Positions 44,543 to 53,614 of a DNA stretch of 64,000 nucleotides are shown here, in pieces (the stretch's first letter is position 1; each line of letters starts with the position of its first letter). The DNA lies in assembly GCF_003996965.1 (NCBI RefSeq), contig NZ_QWDM01000004.1, positions 75,527 through 139,526 on the forward strand, read 5' to 3'. The position numbers and the translations under genes were made by a program. Source of the stretch: Flavobacterium cupreum (GTDB lineage Bacteria > Bacteroidota > Bacteroidia > Flavobacteriales > Flavobacteriaceae). A model generated the notes under the pieces. The model ran no database searches. It was given only the letters and a program-made list of their open reading frames with translations, and was not told the origin of the DNA.

Positions 44543-47380
44543 ATGTCAACTCAAAAACGTCTTTTTCTTCTTGATGCTTATGCACTCATATTCCGTGGTT
44601 ATTATGCCTTCATAAAAAATCCAAGGATTAACTCCAAAGGAATGGATACCTCCGCCATTATGGGTTTCATGAATTCGCTGCTGGATGTCATCAAAAGAGA
44701 AAAACCGGATCATTTGGCCGTTGCTTTCGATAAAGAAGGAAGCCAGGTAAGAACAGAAATGTATTCTGATTACAAAGCCAATCGTGATGCTACGCCTGAA
44801 GCGATTAAAATTGCGATTCCGTATATTCAGGATTTACTACGAGCGATGCACATTCCTATTATAGAAATGGCAGGTTGCGAAGCCGATGATTTAATTGGAA
44901 CCATTGCCAAGCAAGCTGAAAAAGAAAACTACAAAGTCTACATGGTTACGCCCGATAAGGATTTTGCGCAATTGGTTTCTGAAAATATCTTTATGTACAA
45001 ACCGGCCCGTATGGGGAATGGAATTGAAATCTGGGGTGTGCCTGAAGTTTTGGCAAAATTTGAAATTGAAAGACCCGAACAGGTGATTGATTTTCTTGGA
45101 ATGATGGGCGATGCTGTCGATAACATTCCGGGATTACCCGGAGTTGGTGAAGTTACAGCCAAAAAATTCCTGAAAGAATATGGTTCGATGGAAAATCTGC
45201 TGGAGAACACGCATTTACTGAAAGGTAAAATGAAAGAAAATATCGAAGCGAATAAAGACAAAGGAATTTTATCTAAAAAACTGGCGACTATTATTTGCGA
45301 TTGTGATGTTGTTTTTAATGAAAACGATTATGAACTTTCACGCCCTGATATCGAAAAAACCGACGCTATTTTTCAGGAACTGGAATTTAGAAGAATGGCA
45401 GAACAATTTGACAATTTGTTTAAAATTGGCGGCGGAAACGAATTAGCAAATAAAGGCGACGAAGCCAAATTATACAAAAAACCACAACCGAAAAACGAAG
45501 AGCAGTTTGATTTATTCGGAGGTGGTGCAACTATTGATGAAACAGAAGAAAGAACTTCATTTTACAATACTTTAGAAAATACAGAGCATTCCTATCAGGC
45601 TGTCGAAGGCGATTTGGGAATTAAATTGCTTTTACAAAATCTGCAGAAACAGCCTTCCGTTTGTTTCGACACCGAAACTACTGGTTTAGATGCTTTGCAT
45701 GCGGAGCTGGTTGGAATTTCTTTTTCGTATGAAAAAGGAAAAGGATATTATGTTCCGTTTCCGGAAAGTCAGGAAGAAGCTCAGGTGTTGATTGATAAAT
45801 TCAGACCCTTTTTTGAAAACGAAAACATCGAAAAAATTGGCCAGAATTTAAAATATGACCTGAAAATACTTTCTAACTACGGTGTTACTGTAAAAGGAAA
45901 ACTTTTTGATACCATGATTGCACATTATCTGATTAACCCGGATATGCGTCATAATATGGATATTTTAGCGGAAACGTATTTGAAATATTCACCAAAATCA
46001 ATTGAAACCTTAATTGGCAAAAAAGGTAAAAATCAAATTTCCATGCGCGATGTTGCGTTGGAAGAAATCAAAGAATACGCTGCTGAAGATGCTGACGTAA
46101 CTTTGCAGTTAAAAGAAATTTTCACAACAGAATTAGACAAAACAGAAACTAAAAAGTTATTTGATGAAATCGAAATTCCATTAGTAAGTGTTCTGGCTGC
46201 CATGGAAACCGAAGGAATCCGTCTGGACGTGGATTTTTTAAGCGCCATGTCTAAAGAAATGGATATTGAAATCAAATCCCTGGAGCAAAAAATATATGAA
46301 ACTGCCGGTGAGAAATTCAACCTTGCTTCTCCGAAACAATTGGGTGATATTTTATTTGACAAAATGAAAATTGGCGGCGTAAAACAAAAGAAAACCAAAA
46401 CGGGCCAATATGCGACTGGTGAAGATGTTTTAACCTATTTAGCCAATGACAATCCGATTATAAAGGAAATTCTGGACTGGCGACAAATGGTAAAATTGCA
46501 AAGCACTTATATTATGGCCTTGCCCGAACAGGTCGACAAAAAGACATTACGCGTTCATACGGATTATATGCAGACCGTTGCGGCAACGGGACGTTTGAGT
46601 TCTAATAATCCGAACCTGCAGAATATTCCGATCCGTACCGAAAGAGGCCGTCAGATTCGTAAGGCGTTTGTCGCACGAGATGAAAATCATACGCTGATTT
46701 CTGCCGATTACTCTCAAATTGAACTGCGAATTATTGCTGCTTTAAGCGGAGAAGAAAATATGATTGCTGCTTTCCAAAACGGAGAAGACATTCACAAAGC
46801 AACTGCCGCAAAAGTATTCGATGTTCCGTTAGAAGAAGTTTCCCGAGAGCAAAGAAGCAATGCCAAAACAGTAAACTTCGGAATTATCTACGGTGTGTCT
46901 GCTTTTGGACTGAGCAACCAGACTTCACTATCACGCAGCGAAAGTGCCGCGTTGATAGAAGCGTATTATAAAACCTACCCGAGACTGAAATCTTATATTT
47001 CGGATCAAATTGAGTTTGCCCGAGAAAAAGGATATGTTCAAACTATTTTGGGACGTCGTCGTTATCTGAAAGATATCAATTCGGCTAATGCAGTCGTGAG
47101 AAGTGCCGCTGAACGAAATGCCGTAAATGCCCCTATTCAGGGAAGTGCTGCCGATGTGATTAAAATTGCCATGATCAACATTCATAAAAAATTAAAAGAA
47201 GAAAACTGGAAATCTAAAATGCTGCTTCAGGTACATGATGAGCTTGTGTTCGATGTTCACAACGATGAACTCGAAAAAATCCAGCCTATGATCAAACACG
47301 AAATGGAAAATGCTTTTACCATGGCCGTTCCGTTAGAAGTGGAATTAGGTTTGGGTAAAGACTGGCTGGAAGCGCATTAA
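44543..47380 (+). CDS. polA: DNA polymerase I
   Basis: 945 aa with all three activities by motif: the 5' nuclease domain (1-300), the 3'-5' exonuclease with FDTETTG, NLKYDLKIL and YAAEDAD, so its DEDD residues are intact, and the polymerase domain with DYSQIELR, RSNAKTVNFGIIYG and QVHDELVFD. Works in Okazaki fragment processing and repair. Confidence 0.98.
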   Translation: MSTQKRLFLLDAYALIFRGYYAFIKNPRINSKGMDTSAIMGFMNSLLDVIKREKPDHLAVAFDKEGSQVRTEMYSDYKANRDATPEAIKIAIPYIQDLLRAMHIPIIEMAGCEADDLIGTIAKQAEKENYKVYMVTPDKDFAQLVSENIFMYKPARMGNGIEIWGVPEVLAKFEIERPEQVIDFLGMMGDAVDNIPGLPGVGEVTAKKFLKEYGSMENLLENTHLLKGKMKENIEANKDKGILSKKLATIICDCDVVFNENDYELSRPDIEKTDAIFQELEFRRMAEQFDNLFKIGGGNELANKGDEAKLYKKPQPKNEEQFDLFGGGATIDETEERTSFYNTLENTEHSYQAVEGDLGIKLLLQNLQKQPSVCFDTETTGLDALHAELVGISFSYEKGKGYYVPFPESQEEAQVLIDKFRPFFENENIEKIGQNLKYDLKILSNYGVTVKGKLFDTMIAHYLINPDMRHNMDILAETYLKYSPKSIETLIGKKGKNQISMRDVALEEIKEYAAEDADVTLQLKEIFTTELDKTETKKLFDEIEIPLVSVLAAMETEGIRLDVDFLSAMSKEMDIEIKSLEQKIYETAGEKFNLASPKQLGDILFDKMKIGGVKQKKTKTGQYATGEDVLTYLANDNPIIKEILDWRQMVKLQSTYIMALPEQVDKKTLRVHTDYMQTVAATGRLSSNNPNLQNIPIRTERGRQIRKAFVARDENHTLISADYSQIELRIIAALSGEENMIAAFQNGEDIHKATAAKVFDVPLEEVSREQRSNAKTVNFGIIYGVSAFGLSNQTSLSRSESAALIEAYYKTYPRLKSYISDQIEFAREKGYVQTILGRRRYLKDINSANAVVRSAAERNAVNAPIQGSAADVIKIAMINIHKKLKEENWKSKMLLQVHDELVFDVHNDELEKIQPMIKHEMENAFTMAVPLEVELGLGKDWLEAH

Positions 47381-47438
47381 TTTATTTTAGAGTGCAGATT
47401 GTAGATTTTAGATTTTCGGATCGAGAGAAACACAATCT

Positions 47439-47525
47439 TGTCATTTTGACGAAGGAGAAATCACATCCAAGGGCGACACACTTTATGTCTTCACTTTATG
47501 TGATTTCTCCTTCGTCGAAATGACA
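47439..47525. repeat. 27-bp inverted repeat (family C)
   Basis: Arms 47439-47465 and 47499-47525 pair at 26 of 27 positions (core gacgaaggagaaatcaca and its complement). I recall similar sequence as a common intergenic hairpin in Flavobacteriaceae. Between polA and the LacI gene. Confidence 0.85.
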
Positions 47526-47530
47526 CAAAT

Positions 47531-47567
47531 AAAAAAAGACTGTCCTTTGCGGGACAGTCTTTTTTTA
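47531..47567. terminator. Bidirectional terminator between polA and the LacI gene
   Basis: Stem agactgtcc/gggacagtct with A and T runs on the two sides. Confidence 0.85.
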
Positions 47568-47584
47568 TGTATTTTTTTTTTGAA

Positions 47585-48610
47585 CTAGACTTTACGAGTT
47601 GATTCCCGCTCTTTTAGTACTGTCTTAATAACGATTGTTTCGTAATCTGAAGTTTCTTCTTCGGTTTCTTCCAGTCTCTTGATTAACCTTTTGGCTGCAA
47701 CTTCTCCAATCTCTATTCCGTGCTGACTTACTGTGGTTAAACTTGGTGACAGACGTCTTGAAGCCAGAATTCCATCTGCAAAACCTATAATGGAGATATC
47801 TTCCGGAACTCTGAAACCCTTTTTCAGGCTCACTCGTAAAGCAGCTACTGAGTCATTTTCATCCAAAGCAAAAATAGCGTCAATTTTATTATCAAAAATG
47901 GCATCAATTTTAGCTTTCATATCGTCTTCAGAATCGGTACGAAGAATAATTTTTTCGTTTACCGGAATGTTGTTGTCTTTTAAAGCTTTCAGATAGCCAT
48001 CGGCTCTCAGTTTTCCAACACTTAAATTATCTACAGAAGAAATCAGGGCGATATTTTTGCATCCTAAATTAATTAAATGCTGAGTAGAATTCAAAGCCGA
48101 ATCAAAGTCATCAACCACTACTTTATCACATTCTACTTCATCGGCAATCCTGTCAAACATTACGATAGGAGTTCCGTCATTTATAATCGCTGAAAAATGA
48201 TTGTATTCCTGTAATTTTTGCGCTTCTTCAGAAACTGACAGGATGAAACCGTCGATAGTTCCGTTGCTGAGCATTTCAAGGGTGTGAATTTCTTTCTCCA
48301 GAGATTCATTCGAAATACAGGTAATTACGTTATATCCTTTTTTGTCTGCTACTTTTTCGATACCGCTAAAAACCTTCGCAAAAAAGGAGTTCAGTATATT
48401 CGGTATAATAACTCCAATTGTTTTTGTTTTACGATTCTTCAAATTCAGACCAATAACGTTTGGTTTATAATTTTTTAGTTTAGCATACTCTTTAATTTTG
48501 ATTTTGGTTTGCTCACTAATTTCGGGGCTATCATTAAGCGCTTTAGAAACTGTTGATACAGAAACATTAAGTTCTTTCGCGATTTGTTTTAAAGTTGCTT
48601 TAGCTTTCAT
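47585..48610 (-). CDS. LacI-family transcriptional regulator
   Basis: 341 aa. N-terminal helix-turn-helix TLKQIAKELNVSVSTVSKAL, then the hinge and a periplasmic-binding-protein-like effector domain (KTIGVIIPNILNSFFAKV, IGFADGILASRRLSPSLTTV). No sugar-use genes adjoin it, so its target and ligand are unknown; CcpA-like or sugar-specific roles are both possible. Confidence 0.95.
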   Translation of the reverse strand: MKAKATLKQIAKELNVSVSTVSKALNDSPEISEQTKIKIKEYAKLKNYKPNVIGLNLKNRKTKTIGVIIPNILNSFFAKVFSGIEKVADKKGYNVITCISNESLEKEIHTLEMLSNGTIDGFILSVSEEAQKLQEYNHFSAIINDGTPIVMFDRIADEVECDKVVVDDFDSALNSTQHLINLGCKNIALISSVDNLSVGKLRADGYLKALKDNNIPVNEKIILRTDSEDDMKAKIDAIFDNKIDAIFALDENDSVAALRVSLKKGFRVPEDISIIGFADGILASRRLSPSLTTVSQHGIEIGEVAAKRLIKRLEETEEETSDYETIVIKTVLKERESTRKV

Positions 48611-48635
48611 TCTATCATAATTTATGGAATTAGTA

Positions 48636-48664
48636 CAAATATAGTAGAATTAGTGAAATTACAA
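48636..48664 (-). promoter_or_regulatory. Promoter of the LacI gene
   Basis: Minus strand TTG (48664-48662), 18-nt spacer, TATATTTG (48643-48636), about 26 nt before the ATG. Confidence 0.6.
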
Positions 48665-48838
48665 CAAAAACACATCAGACTACATTAAAATTTTACCGTC
48701 TTTGTGCTGTGTCTTAAGGGAATTGTAAAATAAATATAAAATAAAGCCAATTTTTAAAACCGCTTCCTACAAAACTCCGTAACTAACTTAATACATGAAA
48801 ATGTAATTGCTATTAATAACCATTTAAAAGTATTAATT

Positions 48839-49585
48839 ATGAAAAACGAAGTAAGGATTCAGGAGGTTGACAAGTCCCTGAACAACAGAAGGAATTTTCT
48901 CAAACTTAGCGGACTGACAGTTGTTAGTGCCGGGTTACTTATGGCCGGGTGTAGTGATAATGATAATGACGACCCTGTTGTAGATAATATGTTACCGGGA
49001 ATCAGAAACGGCAAATTTGACTTAGGCGCCGGAGATTTTGGCGTTTTAACATACGCATATGCTTTAGAGCAATTAGAAGCTGATTTTTATACTAAAGTCG
49101 TAAACGCTTCAAATTTCAATGCGACTTTTAACGAGATTGAAAAACAAGTTCTTACAGACTTATATCATCACGAAGTAGTTCACAGAGATTTTTTCAAAGC
49201 TGCTTTGAGTGGCGGACTACCGGATCCGAGTTCTCAGTTACTGCCAACACTGGCCTTTAATTATGGTGCCTTAAACTTTAACAGCCGTACTGATGTACTT
49301 GCAACTGCCAAAGCTTTGGAAGACACTGGTGTAGCGGCCTATAATGGCGCAGGTAAACTGATCAAAAATCCCGATTATTTATTGTTAGCCGGTAAAATTG
49401 TTTCGGTAGAAGCCCGACATGCCTCTGCCATCAGAAGTTTAATCAATCCTAATTCCAAAGACTTTGCAGGAGATGATATCGTAAATATGACTACCGGACT
49501 GGATGATGCCAAAGATCCGTCTAAAATACTGGCCATTGCAGGTGGATTTATCACCACACAATTTACAGCTAAATTTTTACCTTAA
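48839..49585 (+). CDS. Ferritin-like domain lipoprotein with Tat-type signal
   Basis: 248 aa. NNRRNFLKLS (RR at 17-18) followed by a hydrophobic stretch and lipobox MAGC (Cys 38), so probably Tat-exported and lipid-anchored. The rest is a Ferritin_2-type four-helix bundle with di-iron-like motifs: EQLEADFY, HHEVVH, EDTGVAAY and SVEARH. Such proteins are distantly related to desiccation-related proteins; iron handling is unproven. Followed by a second ferritin-like gene after 28 bp. Confidence 0.85.
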   Translation: MKNEVRIQEVDKSLNNRRNFLKLSGLTVVSAGLLMAGCSDNDNDDPVVDNMLPGIRNGKFDLGAGDFGVLTYAYALEQLEADFYTKVVNASNFNATFNEIEKQVLTDLYHHEVVHRDFFKAALSGGLPDPSSQLLPTLAFNYGALNFNSRTDVLATAKALEDTGVAAYNGAGKLIKNPDYLLLAGKIVSVEARHASAIRSLINPNSKDFAGDDIVNMTTGLDDAKDPSKILAIAGGFITTQFTAKFLP

Positions 49586-49613
49586 TATTAATGCACTTTA
49601 AAAACTAGAAATT

Positions 49614-50426
49614 ATGAATATATTAAAATTTATAGAGTCATTTACTAATGAAGGTATTATGGCCAGCACAGGTTCAAGAAGAGACAGTTTTACACAATTT
49701 GGAAATCTTGGAAAAAATTTAGCATTTGCATCCATTCCATTCGGTCTATCGGCATTAGCCAATAAAGCAATGGCAAAAGATATAACCGCGACTCCGGCAA
49801 CACCAATCGGAGCTTTGCAATTTGCATTGACCCTGGAATATCTGGAAAATGAATTTTATGCCATGGCGTTAGATTCAGGCGTTATTCCGGCATCTGAAAA
49901 CGGGGGACGTGATTTAAAGGTTTTTCAGCAAATAGCAGATCATGAAGCAGATCACGTAAAATTCCTGATTGCCGGATTAGGAGGCAGCGCGAGTGCTAAT
50001 TTTGTTCCGAAACCCACTTTTGACTTCACGGTTGGCGGTGCTTTTGATCCTTTTGGAGATTATCCGACATTTTTAGCATTGGCCCAGGCATTTGAAGATA
50101 CAGGCGTAAGAGCTTACAAAGGCCAGGCCGCAAACCTGATTTCAACTCCGGAATTACTCACCGCCGCATTACAAATACATTCTGTTGAAGCACGTCATGC
50201 CTCTGAAGTACGACGACTTCGCGGTTTGAAAGGATGGATTTCAAATGCAGAAAGAGGTGCAGGAATGCCGGAAGCAACTCAGGCTGTCTATAACGGTGAA
50301 GGTGTTACAATGCAGGCAGGATATAACACTGCAACTTTATTCGGGGCCGCGGCCGGATCTGAAGCTTATGACGAACCACTTACTACACAACAAGTTGTAG
50401 ACATAGCCAATATATTTATAGTATAA
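49614..50426 (+). CDS. Ferritin-like domain protein, second copy
   Basis: 270 aa, same fold as the gene before it: EYLENEFY, DHEADH, EDTGVRAY and SVEARH. Residues about 20-55 contain SRRDSFTQF and a hydrophobic stretch ending ANKAMAKD, a weak Tat-like signal. Sequence identity between the two is limited, so the pair is old. Probably co-exported with the lipoprotein partner. Confidence 0.85.
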   Translation: MNILKFIESFTNEGIMASTGSRRDSFTQFGNLGKNLAFASIPFGLSALANKAMAKDITATPATPIGALQFALTLEYLENEFYAMALDSGVIPASENGGRDLKVFQQIADHEADHVKFLIAGLGGSASANFVPKPTFDFTVGGAFDPFGDYPTFLALAQAFEDTGVRAYKGQAANLISTPELLTAALQIHSVEARHASEVRRLRGLKGWISNAERGAGMPEATQAVYNGEGVTMQAGYNTATLFGAAAGSEAYDEPLTTQQVVDIANIFIV

Positions 50427-50450
50427 TTAATTTTTTTTTCAGCCTGGTTA

Positions 50451-50489
50451 CAAACCATCTTTGCTTCATTTTGTAAAGATGGTTTTTTT
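50451..50489 (+). terminator. Terminator after the ferritin-like genes
   Basis: Stem aaccatcttt/aaagatggtt with T7. Confidence 0.85.
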
Positions 50490-50550
50490 GTTGTTTTCAA
50501 AGAAAAAATAACTCCTGAAAATCAGCAGTTAAAATAATCATTTAAGGTAT

Positions 50551-50580
50551 TTGGTTTTAAAATAATTAATTGTACTTTTG
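50551..50580 (+). promoter_or_regulatory. Promoter of rplM-rpsI
   Basis: TTG (50551-50553), 19-nt spacer, TACTTTTG (50573-50580), a full consensus match. Confidence 0.75.
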
Positions 50581-50602
50581 CATCCCCTCTATTGGGGATG
50601 GA
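50581..50602 (+). promoter_or_regulatory. Hairpin at the start of the rplM leader
   Basis: catcccc/ggggatg with a 6-nt loop, at or just after the predicted transcription start (about 50587). It could stabilise the mRNA 5' end or be a ribosomal-protein leader structure; the latter is unproven. Confidence 0.4.
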
Positions 50603-50623
50603 ATGTTTAATTAAAATAATATT

Positions 50624-51079
50624 ATGGACGCATTAAGCTACAAGACAATTTCAGCTAGCAAAGCCACTGTAACGAAAGAGTGGATTGTTGTTGACGCTGA
50701 AGGTCATAACTTAGGTCGTCTTGCTTCAAAGGTTGCAATGATCTTAAGAGGTAAGTACAAGCCAAGTTACACACCGCACGTTGACTGTGGAGATAACGTA
50801 ATTGTTATCAACTCAGAAAAAATTAACCTTACAGGTACAAAAATGAATGACAAAATTTACATGCGTCATACAGGTTACCCAGGAGGACAAAGAACTTTAA
50901 CTGCTAAAGTATTGCAATCTAAAAACCCTGCATTACTAGTAGAGAAAGCTGTAAAAGGAATGTTACCTAAAAACAAACTAGGTGCTGAACTTTTTAGAAA
51001 TCTAAATGTTGTTGTAGGTGCTGAGCATACTCACGGAGCTCAAAAACCTAGAACTGTTAACCTAAACGATCTTAAGTAA
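50624..51079 (+). CDS. rplM: 50S ribosomal protein L13 (uL13)
   Basis: 151 aa with the L13 core HNLGRLASKVAMILRGKYKP and the typical GMLPKNKLG. Its stop shares one base with the rpsI start (TAATG), so the two are translated together. Confidence 0.98.
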   Translation: MDALSYKTISASKATVTKEWIVVDAEGHNLGRLASKVAMILRGKYKPSYTPHVDCGDNVIVINSEKINLTGTKMNDKIYMRHTGYPGGQRTLTAKVLQSKNPALLVEKAVKGMLPKNKLGAELFRNLNVVVGAEHTHGAQKPRTVNLNDLK

Positions 51080-51465
51080 TGGGAGTTATTCACAAAATCG
51101 GTAGAAGAAAAACCGCTGTTGCACGTGTATATGTTTCTGAAGGAACAGGAAAAATCACTGTAAACAAAAAAGAATTCGCAACTTACTTTCCAACTGCAAC
51201 TTTACAATACAAAGTTTTACAACCAATGTCTATGACAGAAAATGTAAACAACTTTGATGTAAAAGTAAACGTTTACGGAGGTGGTTCAACTGGTCAGGCA
51301 GAAGCTGTAAGAATGGCATTAGCACGTGTTATGTGTGAAGTAAATGCTGAAAACAGAGCTATCCTAAAACCAGAAGGTTTATTAACAAGAGATCCAAGAA
51401 TGGTTGAACGTAAGAAATTCGGTCAGAAGAAAGCTCGTAAGAGATTCCAATTCTCTAAACGTTAA
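51079..51465 (+). CDS. rpsI: 30S ribosomal protein S9 (uS9)
   Basis: 128 aa, start GRRKTAVARVYV and the conserved C-terminus KARKRFQFSKR whose last Arg reaches the P-site tRNA. Conserved partner of rplM. Confidence 0.98.
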   Translation: MGVIHKIGRRKTAVARVYVSEGTGKITVNKKEFATYFPTATLQYKVLQPMSMTENVNNFDVKVNVYGGGSTGQAEAVRMALARVMCEVNAENRAILKPEGLLTRDPRMVERKKFGQKKARKRFQFSKR

Positions 51466-51641
51466 TATTACCTGTCTTGTTCATTTGGGACAAGACATGA
51501 TCAATTATTTATTGAAATTAAAAAACACAGTTGTTGTTGCTCTCCTGTCGAGGCAGGAAATAGTTTAGCATCTAAATGTATAAAGCCTGGGAAACCGCCA
51601 TTTATGCATTGCTAATCAACAGAACGTAAACTAGTACAAAA
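51466..51641 (+). promoter_or_regulatory. Structured leader upstream of rpsB
   Basis: 176 nt with several possible stems: tgtcttgt/acaagaca (about 51473-51498), cctg/cagg (about 51544-51558) and a longer stem tagca...ctaaatg with catttat...tgcta (about 51567-51616). No clear TAnnTTTG promoter is seen inside it, so it may be read through from rplM. Could be an autoregulatory S2 leader; unproven. Confidence 0.4.
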
Positions 51642-52442
51642 ATGGCAAACAAAATAGAAGTAAAAGACTTACTAGAAGCAGGTGTTCACTTCGGACACAT
51701 GACTAGAAAATGGGATCCAAACATGGCCCCTTACATTTATATGGAGCGTAATGGTATTCACATTATCAATCTATATAAAACTGCAGCTAAAATTGAAGAA
51801 GCTAATGAAGCTTTGAAAAAAATCGCTGCATCAGGTAGAAAAATTTTATTCGTAGCTACCAAAAAACAAGCAAAAGACATCGTTGCTGAAAAAGCAAAAG
51901 CTGCCAACATGCCTTACATCACTGAAAGATGGCCTGGTGGAATGCTAACTAACTTCGTAACTATCAGAAAGGCAGTTAAAAAAATGTCTTCTATTGATAA
52001 AATGAAGAAAGATGGTACTTTCATGACCCTTTCTAAAAAAGAGCGTTTGCAAGTGGATCGTCTACGTGCTAAATTAGAGAAAAACTTAGGTTCAATCGCT
52101 GATATGTCAAGACTACCTGCAGCATTGTTCGTAGTAGATATCAAAGCGGAACATATCGCAATAAAAGAAGCACAAAAATTAAACATTCCAGTTTTCGCAA
52201 TGGTTGATACGAATTCTGACCCAAGAGAGGTTGATTACGTTATTCCTGCAAATGATGATGCTTCTAAATCAATTGACAAAATTTTATCTTTAGTAACTGC
52301 TGCCGTAATCGAAGGTCTTTCTGACAGAGGTTCTGACAAAGAAGCTGACGTTTTTACAGAAGAAGCTCCGGCTGTTGAAGCTGCTCCTGCTGTAGAGGCT
52401 GCACCGGCTGTTGAAGCTGCTGCTCCTGCAACTGAAGAATAA
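51642..52442 (+). CDS. rpsB: 30S ribosomal protein S2 (uS2)
   Basis: 266 aa, with the S2 core GVHFGHMTRKWDPNM and ITERWPGGMLTNF. The last 25 residues are an Ala/Pro/Glu tail with the tandem motif VEAAPA, a flexible extension common in Bacteroidota. Followed by tsf, the usual order. Confidence 0.97.
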   Translation: MANKIEVKDLLEAGVHFGHMTRKWDPNMAPYIYMERNGIHIINLYKTAAKIEEANEALKKIAASGRKILFVATKKQAKDIVAEKAKAANMPYITERWPGGMLTNFVTIRKAVKKMSSIDKMKKDGTFMTLSKKERLQVDRLRAKLEKNLGSIADMSRLPAALFVVDIKAEHIAIKEAQKLNIPVFAMVDTNSDPREVDYVIPANDDASKSIDKILSLVTAAVIEGLSDRGSDKEADVFTEEAPAVEAAPAVEAAPAVEAAAPATEE

Positions 52443-52453
52443 ATAAATAATTT

Positions 52454-52551
52454 AAATTCCAAATTTTAAATTCCAAATTCCAAGAATAATTAAAAACATA
52501 ATGTTGATAATTTATTAAAACTGGAGTTTGGGATTTAAAAGATGGAATTTT
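52454..52551. repeat. Imperfect inverted repeat (family A)
   Basis: Arms about 52454-52482 and 52521-52550 pair at 25 of 29 positions and share the attccaa/tttaaat/ccaaattcca words of the perfect copy at 9500-9578. Lies between rpsB and tsf, so it is transcribed and would form a hairpin inside the mRNA. Confidence 0.75.
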
Positions 52552-52579
52552 TACTTTTAACATTAAAATTCAAAATATT

Positions 52580-53542
52580 ATGGCAACAATTACTGCTGCA
52601 GACGTAAATAAATTAAGACAAACTACAGGTGCCGGAATGATGGACTGTAAAAAAGCTTTAGTTGAAGCTGATGGAGATTTCGATAAAGCGATACAAAACC
52701 TTAGAGAAAAAGGACAAAAAGTTGCTGCTAACCGTTCTGACCGTGAGTCTTCTGAAGGAGCTGCTGTTTCTTTTGTTAATGCTGACAAAACTAAAGGAGC
52801 GATCATCACTTTAAACTGCGAAACAGATTTCGTAGGTAAAAATGAGGCTTTCGTAACTTTAGCTAAAGAATTGGTTGAAAGAGCTATTAACTTCTCTTCT
52901 AAAGAAGAATTCCTGGCTTCAGATTTCAACGGAATTACTGTTGCTGAAAAATTAATTGAGCAAACTGGTGTTATCGGTGAAAAAATCGAAATCGGTGGTT
53001 TCGAAATTTTAGAAGGTGCTTTCGTTGGATCTTATGTTCACGTTAACAAAATTGCTGCATTAACTGCAATTTCTGAACCAATTGCTAATGGTGAAGTGTT
53101 AACTAAAGACATCTCTATGCAAGTTGCTTCTATGGGAGCTGATACATTATCTTACAAAGATTTTGATCCTGCTTTCGTTGAATCTGAACTTGCTGCCCGT
53201 ATTGCTGTAATCGAAAAGGATAATGAAGAAGCTAAACGTTTAGGAAAAACTTTAAAAAATGTTCCTAAATATATTTCTTACTCTCAATTAACTGAAGAAG
53301 TTTTAAAACAAGCTGAAGAAGACGCTAAAGCTGAATTAAAAGCTGAAGGTAAACCAGAACAAATCTGGGATAAAATTATTCCTGGAAAAGTGCAGCGTTT
53401 CATCTCTGACAATACTACTTTAGATCAGGAGAAAGCTTTATTAGATCAAAACTTTATCAAAGATGATAGTAAAAAAGTTGGTGATTATGTTAAAGGATTC
53501 AATGTTGTAATCACAGGTTTCAAAAGAGTTACTTTAGGTTAA
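52580..53542 (+). CDS. tsf: Translation elongation factor Ts
   Basis: 320 aa nucleotide exchange factor for EF-Tu. N-terminal UBA-like part with LRQTTGAGMMDCKKAL, then the TDFVGKNEAF core and the dimerisation region. Follows rpsB. Confidence 0.98.
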   Translation: MATITAADVNKLRQTTGAGMMDCKKALVEADGDFDKAIQNLREKGQKVAANRSDRESSEGAAVSFVNADKTKGAIITLNCETDFVGKNEAFVTLAKELVERAINFSSKEEFLASDFNGITVAEKLIEQTGVIGEKIEIGGFEILEGAFVGSYVHVNKIAALTAISEPIANGEVLTKDISMQVASMGADTLSYKDFDPAFVESELAARIAVIEKDNEEAKRLGKTLKNVPKYISYSQLTEEVLKQAEEDAKAELKAEGKPEQIWDKIIPGKVQRFISDNTTLDQEKALLDQNFIKDDSKKVGDYVKGFNVVITGFKRVTLG

Positions 53543-53560
53543 TATATTATTTTTCAATAT

Positions 53561-53596
53561 AAAAAGCCCGAATATTAATTTATTCGGGCTTTTTTG
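53561..53596 (+). terminator. Terminator after tsf
   Basis: Stem aagcccgaata/tattcgggctt with T6; also faces the convergent peptidase gene. Confidence 0.85.
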
Positions 53597-53614
53597 TTTT
53601 AGCATTTTACTTAA

